The notes under the pieces were generated by a model that ran no database searches, was not told the DNA's origin, and was given only the letters and a program-made list of their open reading frames with translations. Position numbers and translations under genes: made by a program. Below, piece after piece: positions 1 through 5,846 of a stretch of DNA of 8,078 bases; within the stretch, counting starts at the first letter, position 1, and every line of letters begins with the position of its first letter. Origin of the DNA: a bacterium UBP18_UBA7526 (GTDB lineage: Bacteria > UBP18 > UBA7526); NCBI GenBank assembly GCA_002478245.1, contig DLMW01000058.1, positions 1 through 8,078 of the forward strand. The letters are read 5' to 3'.

Positions 1-32
1 TAGCTGCGGTATAAATCCCAGGCATGTCTCTC

Positions 33-179
33 TTAACCCCTGTTATTTTTGCTTGTTTTGAAGAAGAGCTTGGTCCGGCCTTTTTGAATCTTACTAAGCT
101 GAATCCCCTTGAGATTAAAGACTATTTTATCTTCGTTCTCTCCCTCAGTTCATAGATGCCTTTCTTTATTCTCGTCCAT
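33..179 (-). other. Short reading frame interrupted by in-frame UGA; no gene supported
   Basis: Just after the stop of the 54-residue gene, an ATG at 179 follows AAGGA with suitable spacing, but the frame reads only MDENKERHL before TGA at 150-152. The same frame then stays open for 38 more codons (GENEDKIVFNLKGIQ and RTKLFFKTSKNN among them) to a TAA at 33-35. It could be a nonsense-broken small gene, a nine-residue leader, or chance. No SECIS-like hairpin is apparent right after the UGA, so selenocysteine is not supported. The remaining bases 1-32 show nothing I can identify. Confidence 0.2.
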
Positions 180-180
180 A

Positions 181-345
181 TTATTCCTTCTCAGGAGCAA
201 TCATGTTCTTGGCCACAAAATCTATCTGGGCTCCGGCACTGGTGAAGTGCGCTTTCTTACCCTTAATATTCTCCTGGATGGTGCCCACATAGGGATCCTT
301 GCTCTCCATGATGATAGTAAAGACCTGCTTTTTCTTCTTAGCCAT
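181..345 (-). CDS. Small basic protein of unknown function, 54 residues
   Basis: An ATG at 345 opens a 54-codon frame ending in TAA at 181-183. The start is supported by a near-perfect GAGGAGGT Shine-Dalgarno 7 nt upstream, the strongest in the window, and by its place 33 nt after the transaldolase stop on the same strand. The protein begins MAKKKKQVFTIIMESKDPY, continues with VGTIQENIKGKKAHF and ends in MIAPEKE. It has no cysteine, no signal peptide and no membrane segment; the lysine-rich N-terminus and mixed beta-like core (QVFTIIM, AHFTSAGAQIDFVA) suggest a small soluble domain, perhaps nucleic-acid or protein binding, but that is a guess. I do not recognise a family. The plus-strand frame overlapping it lacks comparable support. 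Existence as a gene is likely; function is unknown. Confidence 0.7.
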   Translation of the reverse strand: MAKKKKQVFTIIMESKDPYVGTIQENIKGKKAHFTSAGAQIDFVAKNMIAPEKE

Positions 346-352
346 TCTTTTT

Positions 353-360
353 ACCTCCTC
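353..360 (-). promoter_or_regulatory. Strong ribosome binding site of the 54-residue gene
   Basis: GAGGAGGT on the minus strand, 7 nt from the ATG at 345. It is the main evidence that this short frame is translated. Confidence 0.8.
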
Positions 361-378
361 ATATTACCGCATCACTCT

Positions 379-1230
379 TTAATCCCAAGTAGTTTTGAAC
401 AACTTGCGGTACTCCGGGACTACATCCTCCGAGAACTTCTTAATTCCTTCCTCGGTCTTAGGATGCTGGAGCATCTCTTCTAAAACATGGAATGGTATGG
501 TGGCGATGTCCGCACCGCTCTGGGCTATCTCCCTCACCTGCCGAGCATTCCTCATGCTGGCAGCAATTATCTCTGTCTTTATCCCATAATTCCTATAGAT
601 ATTTACGATTATTCTTACCAATTCCACCCCACTACGGATACCCTTATCCTGACCAAGTTCCCATCCCCTCTTTCTCTCTTCATCCAGCTCTTTCTCAGGG
701 TTAAAGTAATCGCCCTTTTCGAATTCCATCCCCAGATTCTTTCTTATATAGTCATCTACCCTTCCCGCAAAAGGGGAGGCATATCGGGCTCCTGCTTTTG
801 CCGCCAGAAGGGCCTGCTCCGGGTTCATCACTAGGGTTGCATTTACTGGGATCCCCTCCTTACTTAAAAGCTTTATGGCCTTTAACCCCTCATAATTCGT
901 CGCCTCGCCTCCCTCCATATAGGTGTTGATAGGGATCTTTATTACTACATTCTGGGCAATAGGATTAAATTCATTGTAGAGGACTTGCGCTTCTTTGACC
1001 ATTTCCTCAGACCTCAAGCTGACCACTTCCAGGCTGACTGGTTTCCCTTCCCCAACCGTCTCACATATCTCCCGGATATAGGAGGCCATATCCACATCCT
1101 TACCTTTCGCCTTCTCACTATCGAGCGCCTCCTTAATCAAGGAGGGATTGGTAGTTACCCCATCCACTATCCCCCAGCTACAAGCTTCTTTGATCTCATC
1201 TAACTTAGCCGTATCAATGAAGATCTTCAT
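379..1230 (-). CDS. Transaldolase of the TalC/FSA family with an internal insertion
   Basis: A class I Schiff-base aldolase barrel, 283 residues, longer than the roughly 215-220 typical of TalC/FSA enzymes. Seen: FIDTA with Asp6, TTNPS with Asn28, VSLEVV with Glu68, VVIKIP with the lysine (Lys98) expected to form the Schiff base, VNATLV with Thr132, YASPFAGRVDD with Phe154 and Arg157, IIAASMRN with Ser225, and GADIATIPFHVLEEML near the end. Glu68 and Phe154 are the transaldolase-type residues; E. coli fructose-6-phosphate aldolase has Gln59 and Tyr131 there. So transfer of dihydroxyacetone between sugar phosphates is favoured over free F6P cleavage (inference). The extra length lies mainly at residues 161-200, a charged stretch between GRVDDY and GVELVRIIVN, plus about ten residues near 40-50. 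Its Shine-Dalgarno (GGGGAGG) overlaps the stop of the upstream AOR, so translation should be coupled. Confidence 0.9.
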   Translation of the reverse strand: MKIFIDTAKLDEIKEACSWGIVDGVTTNPSLIKEALDSEKAKGKDVDMASYIREICETVGEGKPVSLEVVSLRSEEMVKEAQVLYNEFNPIAQNVVIKIPINTYMEGGEATNYEGLKAIKLLSKEGIPVNATLVMNPEQALLAAKAGARYASPFAGRVDDYIRKNLGMEFEKGDYFNPEKELDEERKRGWELGQDKGIRSGVELVRIIVNIYRNYGIKTEIIAASMRNARQVREIAQSGADIATIPFHVLEEMLQHPKTEEGIKKFSEDVVPEYRKLFKTTWD

Positions 1231-1244
1231 CCCATCTACCTCCC

Positions 1245-3131
1245 CTATAGCTTCTTTGCCTCCTCTTCTAGTCCCAGTTCCTTCAGCTTCTTCTTGGTGG
1301 GCCTTCCTGTCTTTTTGTCCCAGCCCCGATACTGGTAGTATTCATCGAGCATGGTATCGAGTTCCACTACCTGTCCCTTGGGGATCCCCAAGGGAGCAGG
1401 CTCCTTAGTCAGCCTCTCAGGCAAAGAATCATCCTTACGCGTGATCCCTTCTCTAACATTGAAGAGCCGATTGAGATTAACGATCCTCTCCCCAACCTTC
1501 TTCAATTCTCTTTCGCTAAACTTCCAGCCCATGGTCACCTCTATCGCCCTTATAATATCCTCATAGTATAAAGCAGGAGGGACCATGGTCCCATACTTAC
1601 AGACCCCTAGGGACTCTATCAAGACCGAGTAATTCTCATTGTGAAAGACCATAAACCCCTTATTCTTGGGGCTTAACCTCTCTCCAATCTCAGGTAGATA
1701 CTCCGTCCCATACCACTGCCTTATCTCCTTGGCAAAGACCTCACCTTCATCAAGTACGGGAAAGGCATAGAGATGGTCTGCCCCGCGGCTTGCAGTAGCC
1801 GCAGCCAATCCCATGGACTTCTGGGCTCTTGGCTCCTGGGAGGCGATATCCTGTCCCTTGACATGCATGACATACTCCATTCCCCTCCCGAGTCTCTTGG
1901 CTGCCCGGTAGCTTCCTTCGGCCAAGAGATCACCGATCCCTTCCCTCTTTGTAATCATCTCTACTAACCTGACGATTAATTCATGGTCTCCCCAATTAAA
2001 GGCCAATCCTCCAGTATCCTCTTCAGTCAGTATCCCCTTCTCATAGCACTCCATGGCCCAGGCGATAACACTCCCCGTACCAATGGAATCCATTCCGTAT
2101 TCATCGCATAGGTGATGGATATAGATGATGGAGGCTAAATTGGAATTCCCACATCGCGAGCCTAAAGCAGAGAGACACTCATACTCCGGCCCCTTACCCA
2201 GACACTTATAGGGCCCGGTTGCTACAGAGACAAAACGACCGCATCTCTGGATACAGGCATAGTCTGCCCGTGGTCTTAAGAGATACTTATCTCGATAGGT
2301 ATCACAGGAGATGTTCTCCCACTCATCGAAGACCCCCTGTCTCATATTGTAGGTGGGTAGTCTGCCAATGGACTGCATCATATCGATGAGTTCTGTTGTC
2401 CCATACTTCACCCTTCCCTCAGTATAGGGATGGCTTAAGACCTTATCATACCAGGCCTTGACACTGTCTAGGTATTCATCCGGTTGGGCGACATCTAACC
2501 CCTTCGTTCCTCTTACCGCAATGAGTTTGAGGTTCTTACTCCCCATCACCAGACCCATACCGCTTCGGGCCGCTACCCTCCCATTTCTGGTAAAGATACC
2601 GGCAAAGCGCACCAGGTTCTCTCCCGCAGGACCGATGGCCACAGACTCTATCTGAGGGTCGTTATGGATTTGGGTGACCTTATCCATGGCCTCAAAGGTC
2701 TTCATTCCCCAGAGGCCCTTGGCACTACATATCTCCACTTCCTCATTGTCGATATAGAGATAGACCGGTCTTTTTGCTTTACCAGTAAAGATAATCCCAT
2801 CATATCCAGCTAACTTTAACTCTGGTCCCCAGAAGCCGGCACTATGGGCCTCCCCCCAGGCATTGGTCAATGGATTCTTGGCGGCTACCGTATATCGTGA
2901 GGCCTGGGGGAATAAGGTTCCGGTTAAGGGCCCAACAAAGAATCCCAGGACATTGCTGGGAGATAATGGGTCGATCCCCTTGGGGATTAAGTCGAATAAT
3001 AGTTTGGCTGCCAGACCCGCTCCCCCGATGTACTTCTTGGCTAGGTCTTCGTCTAAAGGAACCTTCTCAATCTTCTCTTTTGTCAGATCCACATAGAGAA
3101 GTTTCCCCGCATAGCCACCCTTGAAAGCCAT
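1245..3131 (-). CDS. Tungsten-type aldehyde:ferredoxin oxidoreductase, second copy with altered cluster motif
   Basis: A 628-residue AOR paralogue. Motifs in order: GGYAGKLLYVDLT at 5, GPLTGTLFPQASRY near 67, AWGEAHSAGFWG near 91, GPEYECLSALGSRCG near 314, REGIGDLLAEG near 396, RGADHL near 449 and the distal cluster cysteine Cys511 in LGVCKYG. The proximal cluster motif reads RADYACIQRCGR: Cys293 and Cys297 are present, but the first ligand of the usual CX2CX3C is Asp290. This could bind iron as Asp or leave a [3Fe-4S] cluster; from memory a Pyrococcus paralogue (WOR4) is described with a comparable change, which I could not check. GGAG lies 6 nt before the ATG. Both AORs end with the shared LDEYY..RGWD..TG segment, so they are full length. 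A 135-nt gap separates it from the first copy, and only 14 nt separate it from the transaldolase. It may be a second enzyme with different substrate range or a heteromeric partner. Confidence 0.92.
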   Translation of the reverse strand: MAFKGGYAGKLLYVDLTKEKIEKVPLDEDLAKKYIGGAGLAAKLLFDLIPKGIDPLSPSNVLGFFVGPLTGTLFPQASRYTVAAKNPLTNAWGEAHSAGFWGPELKLAGYDGIIFTGKAKRPVYLYIDNEEVEICSAKGLWGMKTFEAMDKVTQIHNDPQIESVAIGPAGENLVRFAGIFTRNGRVAARSGMGLVMGSKNLKLIAVRGTKGLDVAQPDEYLDSVKAWYDKVLSHPYTEGRVKYGTTELIDMMQSIGRLPTYNMRQGVFDEWENISCDTYRDKYLLRPRADYACIQRCGRFVSVATGPYKCLGKGPEYECLSALGSRCGNSNLASIIYIHHLCDEYGMDSIGTGSVIAWAMECYEKGILTEEDTGGLAFNWGDHELIVRLVEMITKREGIGDLLAEGSYRAAKRLGRGMEYVMHVKGQDIASQEPRAQKSMGLAAATASRGADHLYAFPVLDEGEVFAKEIRQWYGTEYLPEIGERLSPKNKGFMVFHNENYSVLIESLGVCKYGTMVPPALYYEDIIRAIEVTMGWKFSERELKKVGERIVNLNRLFNVREGITRKDDSLPERLTKEPAPLGIPKGQVVELDTMLDEYYQYRGWDKKTGRPTKKKLKELGLEEEAKKL

Positions 3132-3142
3132 TTCTTACTCCA

Positions 3143-3184
3143 GTTTAGGGTAATGGGTTGACCGTTTTAAGCGGTGCGTTTTAC
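3143..3184. repeat. Degenerate 7-bp periodic tract between the two AOR genes
   Basis: Six consecutive heptamers begin with G, five of them with GT (for example GTTTAGG, GTTGACC, GTTTTAC, plus strand). A related pair, GTTTACC then GTTTCTA, lies at 3256-3269 across the end of the first AOR gene; it resembles GTTGACC then GTTTTAA at 3157-3170. Weaker than the tracts at 5246 and 5781 and possibly partly coincidental. Confidence 0.4.
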
Positions 3185-3193
3185 TTGCCCCGC
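3171..3193 (-). other. Possible hairpin in the gap between the AOR genes
   Basis: Two 7-nt arms (3171-3177 and 3187-3193) pair with one mismatch across a 9-nt loop; six of the seven positions are G-C pairs. No U-run follows on the minus strand, so it is not a standard terminator. It might slow RNA decay or adjust expression of the second AOR relative to the first. The rest of this 135-nt gap shows no convincing promoter. Confidence 0.3.
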
Positions 3194-3266
3194 TGATGAG
3201 TAATTATTATTCAATTTGCCCGCCCCTAAGGCTGTTTATCCTGTTGGCAACTGAGGTTTACCGTTT

Positions 3267-5219
3267 CTAATCCACCACCTTCTTCAGTCTAGCGAGTTCC
3301 TCTTCCACCTCCACTAGATCTAATCTCTTCAGGGTTTTCCTTTCAATCATCCCGGTCTCTAGATCCCAGCCCCGGAGCCGATAGTATTCATCGAGCATTA
3401 TTTTGAGGTTGGCCACCTGACCTTTCCCCGGACCTTCGGGCATGGGTTCTTCAGTAAACCTCTTGGGCAGGGTATCATCTAGCCTGGTCAACCCTTCTCT
3501 GATATTGAAGGCCCTCTTAACATTCACCTGCCTCTCCCCGATCTTCATTAATTCCCCAATGCTACCAAAGGCCTCTTCACCCGTAGCAAGAGGCAATATC
3601 TTCGCAAAGTCATCTATCCAGAAGATGGGCGGCCAGCCACAGGTATACCAGCAGACGACCAGGGCATCCCTTATGGCAAAGACATCCTCGGTAGTCTTAA
3701 CCGCATAGGCCTTATAATTCTCTGAGTAGGGGTTACAGAGTTCATTCAATATCGCTTCCTGCTCCCTTTTAGACTTACCTTCGAATAGGTCCTGGTATCT
3801 CTTCCTTGCCGCAGCCTTATAGCCCAGTTGATCCACAGTAACCAAGGAGCGGAGGTGATCTGCCCCTCGGGCACCGACAGCATGGGTAAGGGCCACAGAG
3901 CGATGGGTCCTCCCATCCTGACCCGATATCTCCTGTCCTTTCACATGCATGGCGAATCTCTCTGTCTCCTTCCCCAACTTCAAAGAGGCCCTCTTCACCC
4001 CTTCTGCCAATAGATCACCGATCCCCTCCCTTTTGGCTGTCTTATGGGCAAGGGCAACTACCGCCTCCTTATTACCCCACCCGAGTTCCAGGCCATCACA
4101 GTCCTCTTTGGTGAGGAGGCCGTTCTCATAGCACTCCATTAGGAAGGAGATTGCGATCCCTAAGGAGATCTGGTCAATACCATACTTATTGCAGAGATCA
4201 GAGACATATAGAATCATATCGTAATCATCGATTCCGCAGTTGGAGCCGAAGGCCATGGTTCCCTCATACTCTGGGCCCTCCGTGACCATATCTGGTGCCC
4301 AGGGATTGGAATGGGAGGTGGTATAGACCTCTTTACAGGCATTGGAACAGCCGAAGCAGGCCCGCGGCCGACCATGGAACCTCTCCTTCAATACCTCAGC
4401 GGCAAGTTTATCTGCTCCCTCAAAGACTCCTGTAGAATGATTCCTGGTGACGAACTCCCCAATGGCCTGCTTGGCGCTCACCAAAAGGTTCGTCCCATAG
4501 GTGAACATCTGGCGGGCAGCCCCATCCTCCTTAACTCTTCTATGGGCCTCCTTGGCCAGTTCGACAAATTTAGCGAAGTGGGCGACATCTATCCTTCCCG
4601 TCCCCCGGCAGGCAATGGCCTTTAGATTCTTACTCCCCCAGACCGCACCCTGACCGCTTCTGCCCAGGGCCCGATGGAGGCTGGAGATGATGGAGGCATA
4701 TCTCACTAGGTTCTCTCCCGCCTGACCGATGCATAATACCTGAGTCTCCTTGTCCTCTCTCTTTAGTTCTAAGGTAACCTCTCTGGTATCCCTTCCCCAG
4801 AGATGCCGGGCATCCTTGATGGCTACCTCTTCATTAAATATCTCAATATAGACCGGTCTCTTCGCCTTTCCCTCAATAATAAGGGCATCGTATCCCGCAT
4901 ACTTTAACTCGGCACCGAAGAACCCTCCAGAATTCGCCTCCCCCCAGAATCCAGTGAGAGGAGACTTAGCGCCGATAGTGAATCTTCCCGAAGAGGGCCA
5001 GAGGGTCCCGGTCAATGGTCCGGTCCCGATAACGATCTTATTCTCTGGAGCAAGGGGATCGATCCCTGGCTCCAGCTCCCGATAGAGATAATAAGCAGAG
5101 AAGCCGTTACCTCCGATGTAGTTCCTGGCGACAAAGTCTGGTAACGGCTCCTTACTTATCCTTCCCTGAGAGAGATTGATCCTTAGGATTTTACCGATAT
5201 AACCCTTCCCTTTGAACAC
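3267..5219 (-). CDS. Tungsten-dependent aldehyde:ferredoxin oxidoreductase, first copy
   Basis: A 650-residue AOR-family enzyme expected to oxidise aldehydes to acids (or the reverse) with ferredoxin, using a tungsten-bispterin and one [4Fe-4S] cluster in the cytoplasm. Counting from the GTG start, it shows the N-terminal AOR fold (GYIGKILRINL at 6; GPLTGTLWPSSGRF near 67; GFWGEANSGGFFG near 90), the cluster motif ACFGCSNAC with Cys288/291/295, the EGPEYEGT active-site region near 314, RGADHL near 451 and the fourth cluster Cys523 in LVVCWYTCGW. Family length is about 600-650. The start is set at GTG 5219: GGAG lies 6 nt upstream, and the protein then begins FKGKGYIGKIL, aligning with the start of the second AOR (AFKGGYAGKLL). 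A TTG at 5231, four codons earlier, lies inside that ribosome binding site. The aldehyde substrate cannot be read from sequence. The protein ends in a short charged helix (EVEEELARLKK). Confidence 0.93.
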   Translation of the reverse strand: MFKGKGYIGKILRINLSQGRISKEPLPDFVARNYIGGNGFSAYYLYRELEPGIDPLAPENKIVIGTGPLTGTLWPSSGRFTIGAKSPLTGFWGEANSGGFFGAELKYAGYDALIIEGKAKRPVYIEIFNEEVAIKDARHLWGRDTREVTLELKREDKETQVLCIGQAGENLVRYASIISSLHRALGRSGQGAVWGSKNLKAIACRGTGRIDVAHFAKFVELAKEAHRRVKEDGAARQMFTYGTNLLVSAKQAIGEFVTRNHSTGVFEGADKLAAEVLKERFHGRPRACFGCSNACKEVYTTSHSNPWAPDMVTEGPEYEGTMAFGSNCGIDDYDMILYVSDLCNKYGIDQISLGIAISFLMECYENGLLTKEDCDGLELGWGNKEAVVALAHKTAKREGIGDLLAEGVKRASLKLGKETERFAMHVKGQEISGQDGRTHRSVALTHAVGARGADHLRSLVTVDQLGYKAAARKRYQDLFEGKSKREQEAILNELCNPYSENYKAYAVKTTEDVFAIRDALVVCWYTCGWPPIFWIDDFAKILPLATGEEAFGSIGELMKIGERQVNVKRAFNIREGLTRLDDTLPKRFTEEPMPEGPGKGQVANLKIMLDEYYRLRGWDLETGMIERKTLKRLDLVEVEEELARLKKVVD

Positions 5220-5225
5220 ATCAAT

Positions 5226-5231
5226 CTCCAA
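5226..5231 (-). promoter_or_regulatory. Ribosome binding site deciding the GTG start of the first AOR
   Basis: TTGGAG on the minus strand ends 6 nt before GTG at 5219. The alternative TTG start at 5231 is part of this element and has no Shine-Dalgarno of its own, so the GTG is preferred. Confidence 0.7.
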
Positions 5232-5245
5232 TCTTGGAGTTGGGG

Positions 5246-5266
5246 GTAAACCGTTAACCGTAAACC
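5246..5266. repeat. Three tandem 7-bp repeats, consensus GTWAACC
   Basis: Three contiguous heptamers fill 21 bp between the polyferredoxin stop and the first AOR start: GTAAACC, then GTTAACC, then GTAAACC again (plus strand). The units differ at one base only, and the first and third are identical. The stretch is intergenic and ends 14 nt before the AOR ribosome binding site. Confidence 0.8.
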
Positions 5267-5273
5267 TTTTTTA

Positions 5274-5765
5274 CTACTCTTTCTCTCTCGTAATTAGCTT
5301 AAGTAACTCTGGAAGGTGCACGATGCTTTCCCTGCGCTTGGCCATAGTTGCCCTATCTGCCTCTTCATACTTTAGGGCCTCTGAGGGACAGATCTTCACG
5401 CAATCCGGGTCACCATCACATAAGTCACATTTGATGGGTCTTTTCTCTTCATCATCGAAATGGATGGCGCCAAAGGGACAGGCAGAGACGCAGGCCTTAC
5501 ACCCGATACAGAGATCGTAGTTAGTGACTAAAGCAGCGGTCTCCTCATCCCTCGATATAGCATTCACCGGGCAGACCGCCTGGCAGGCGGGCTTCTCACA
5601 CTGCTGGCAGACCATGGGCACATCCCGACTGATCTCATCGAATTTGATGGTAGCAACCCCAGAGAGAGAGGACTTAAAGGTCTGGTAATGCTGGGCAGAA
5701 CAGATAAGTTCACAATCCCGACAGCCCACACACTTACCGGCATCCACTACTAATATCTTGGGCAT
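5274..5765 (-). CDS. Polyferredoxin subunit with four [4Fe-4S] clusters (AorB/HycB/DmsB-like)
   Basis: A 163-residue soluble electron-transfer protein. All sixteen cysteines fall in four cluster motifs: Cys12/15/18/22, Cys53/56/61/65, Cys86/89/92/96 and Cys113/116/122/126. The CX2CX4CX3CP and CX2CX5CX3CP spacings of motifs two and four are typical of the DmsB/HycB-type 16Fe ferredoxin subunits. No signal peptide or membrane anchor is seen, so it should be cytoplasmic. The start is chosen at the ATG at 5765 because AGGGGAG sits 5 nt upstream; a longer frame from a TTG at 5789 would run through this ribosome binding site and lacks its own. It lies 54 nt before the first AOR gene, matching the arrangement of multi-cluster ferredoxin subunits with tungsten AORs. 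Inferred role: electron carrier between the AORs and the upstream flavoproteins. The leader upstream holds 7-bp repeats. Confidence 0.9.
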   Translation of the reverse strand: MPKILVVDAGKCVGCRDCELICSAQHYQTFKSSLSGVATIKFDEISRDVPMVCQQCEKPACQAVCPVNAISRDEETAALVTNYDLCIGCKACVSACPFGAIHFDDEEKRPIKCDLCDGDPDCVKICPSEALKYEEADRATMAKRRESIVHLPELLKLITREKE

Positions 5766-5770
5766 AATGT

Positions 5771-5777
5771 CTCCCCT
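5771..5777 (-). promoter_or_regulatory. Ribosome binding site deciding the ATG start of the polyferredoxin
   Basis: AGGGGAG on the minus strand, 5 nt before ATG at 5765. It falls within the coding part of any longer frame from the TTG at 5789, which argues for the shorter protein. Confidence 0.75.
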
Positions 5778-5780
5778 AAA

Positions 5781-5842
5781 GAGCTTCAAGCCTCAAGCTT
5801 CATTCAATCTGTTTGTAGCCTACAGCCTGTGGCCTGGAGCCT
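5781..5842. repeat. Two short 7-bp repeat tracts sharing the core AGCYT
   Basis: Three contiguous heptamers of form RAGCYTC occupy 5781-5801, then a 13-nt spacer, then four contiguous heptamers ending in RGCCT (for example GTAGCCT, ACAGCCT) occupy 5815-5842. Together they cover most of the 81-nt gap between the PreA-like stop and the polyferredoxin start. The tract is degenerate but the 7-bp spacing of the AGCYT/GGCCT core is exact within each block. Confidence 0.7.
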
Positions 5843-5846
5843 ATTC

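Noticed and set aside
1..25. Start of a further gene (MPGIYTAA) running off the left edge
   Set aside because: Only eight codons are visible and the upstream AGAGAG is a weak ribosome binding site; too little to support a gene.
150..152. UGA read as selenocysteine
   Set aside because: No stem-loop resembling a bacterial SECIS is visible in the bases just downstream, and the frame has no recognised selenoprotein motif.
109..483. Plus-strand frame of 124 codons
   Set aside because: It lies antisense to the 54-residue gene and the transaldolase end, and has no recognisable motif. Other plus-strand frames in the window are likewise shadows of minus-strand genes.
379..1230. Fructose-6-phosphate aldolase instead of transaldolase
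   Set aside because: FSA has Gln and Tyr at the two diagnostic positions; this protein has Glu68 and Phe154, the transaldolase pattern.
3132..3266. Internal promoter for the second AOR
   Set aside because: TTGCCA, TTGAAT and AATAAT-like hexamers occur on the minus strand but none has a partner at usual spacing.
5220..5231. TTG start for the first AOR
   Set aside because: The TTG lies within the Shine-Dalgarno for the GTG at 5219, and the GTG start matches the N-terminus of the second AOR.
5766..5789. N-terminal extension of the polyferredoxin from TTG 5789
   Set aside because: It would translate through the ribosome binding site of the ATG at 5765 and has no Shine-Dalgarno of its own.
5781..5842. 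CRISPR array
   Set aside because: Units are 7 bp and directly adjacent, without the long repeats and unique spacers of CRISPR.
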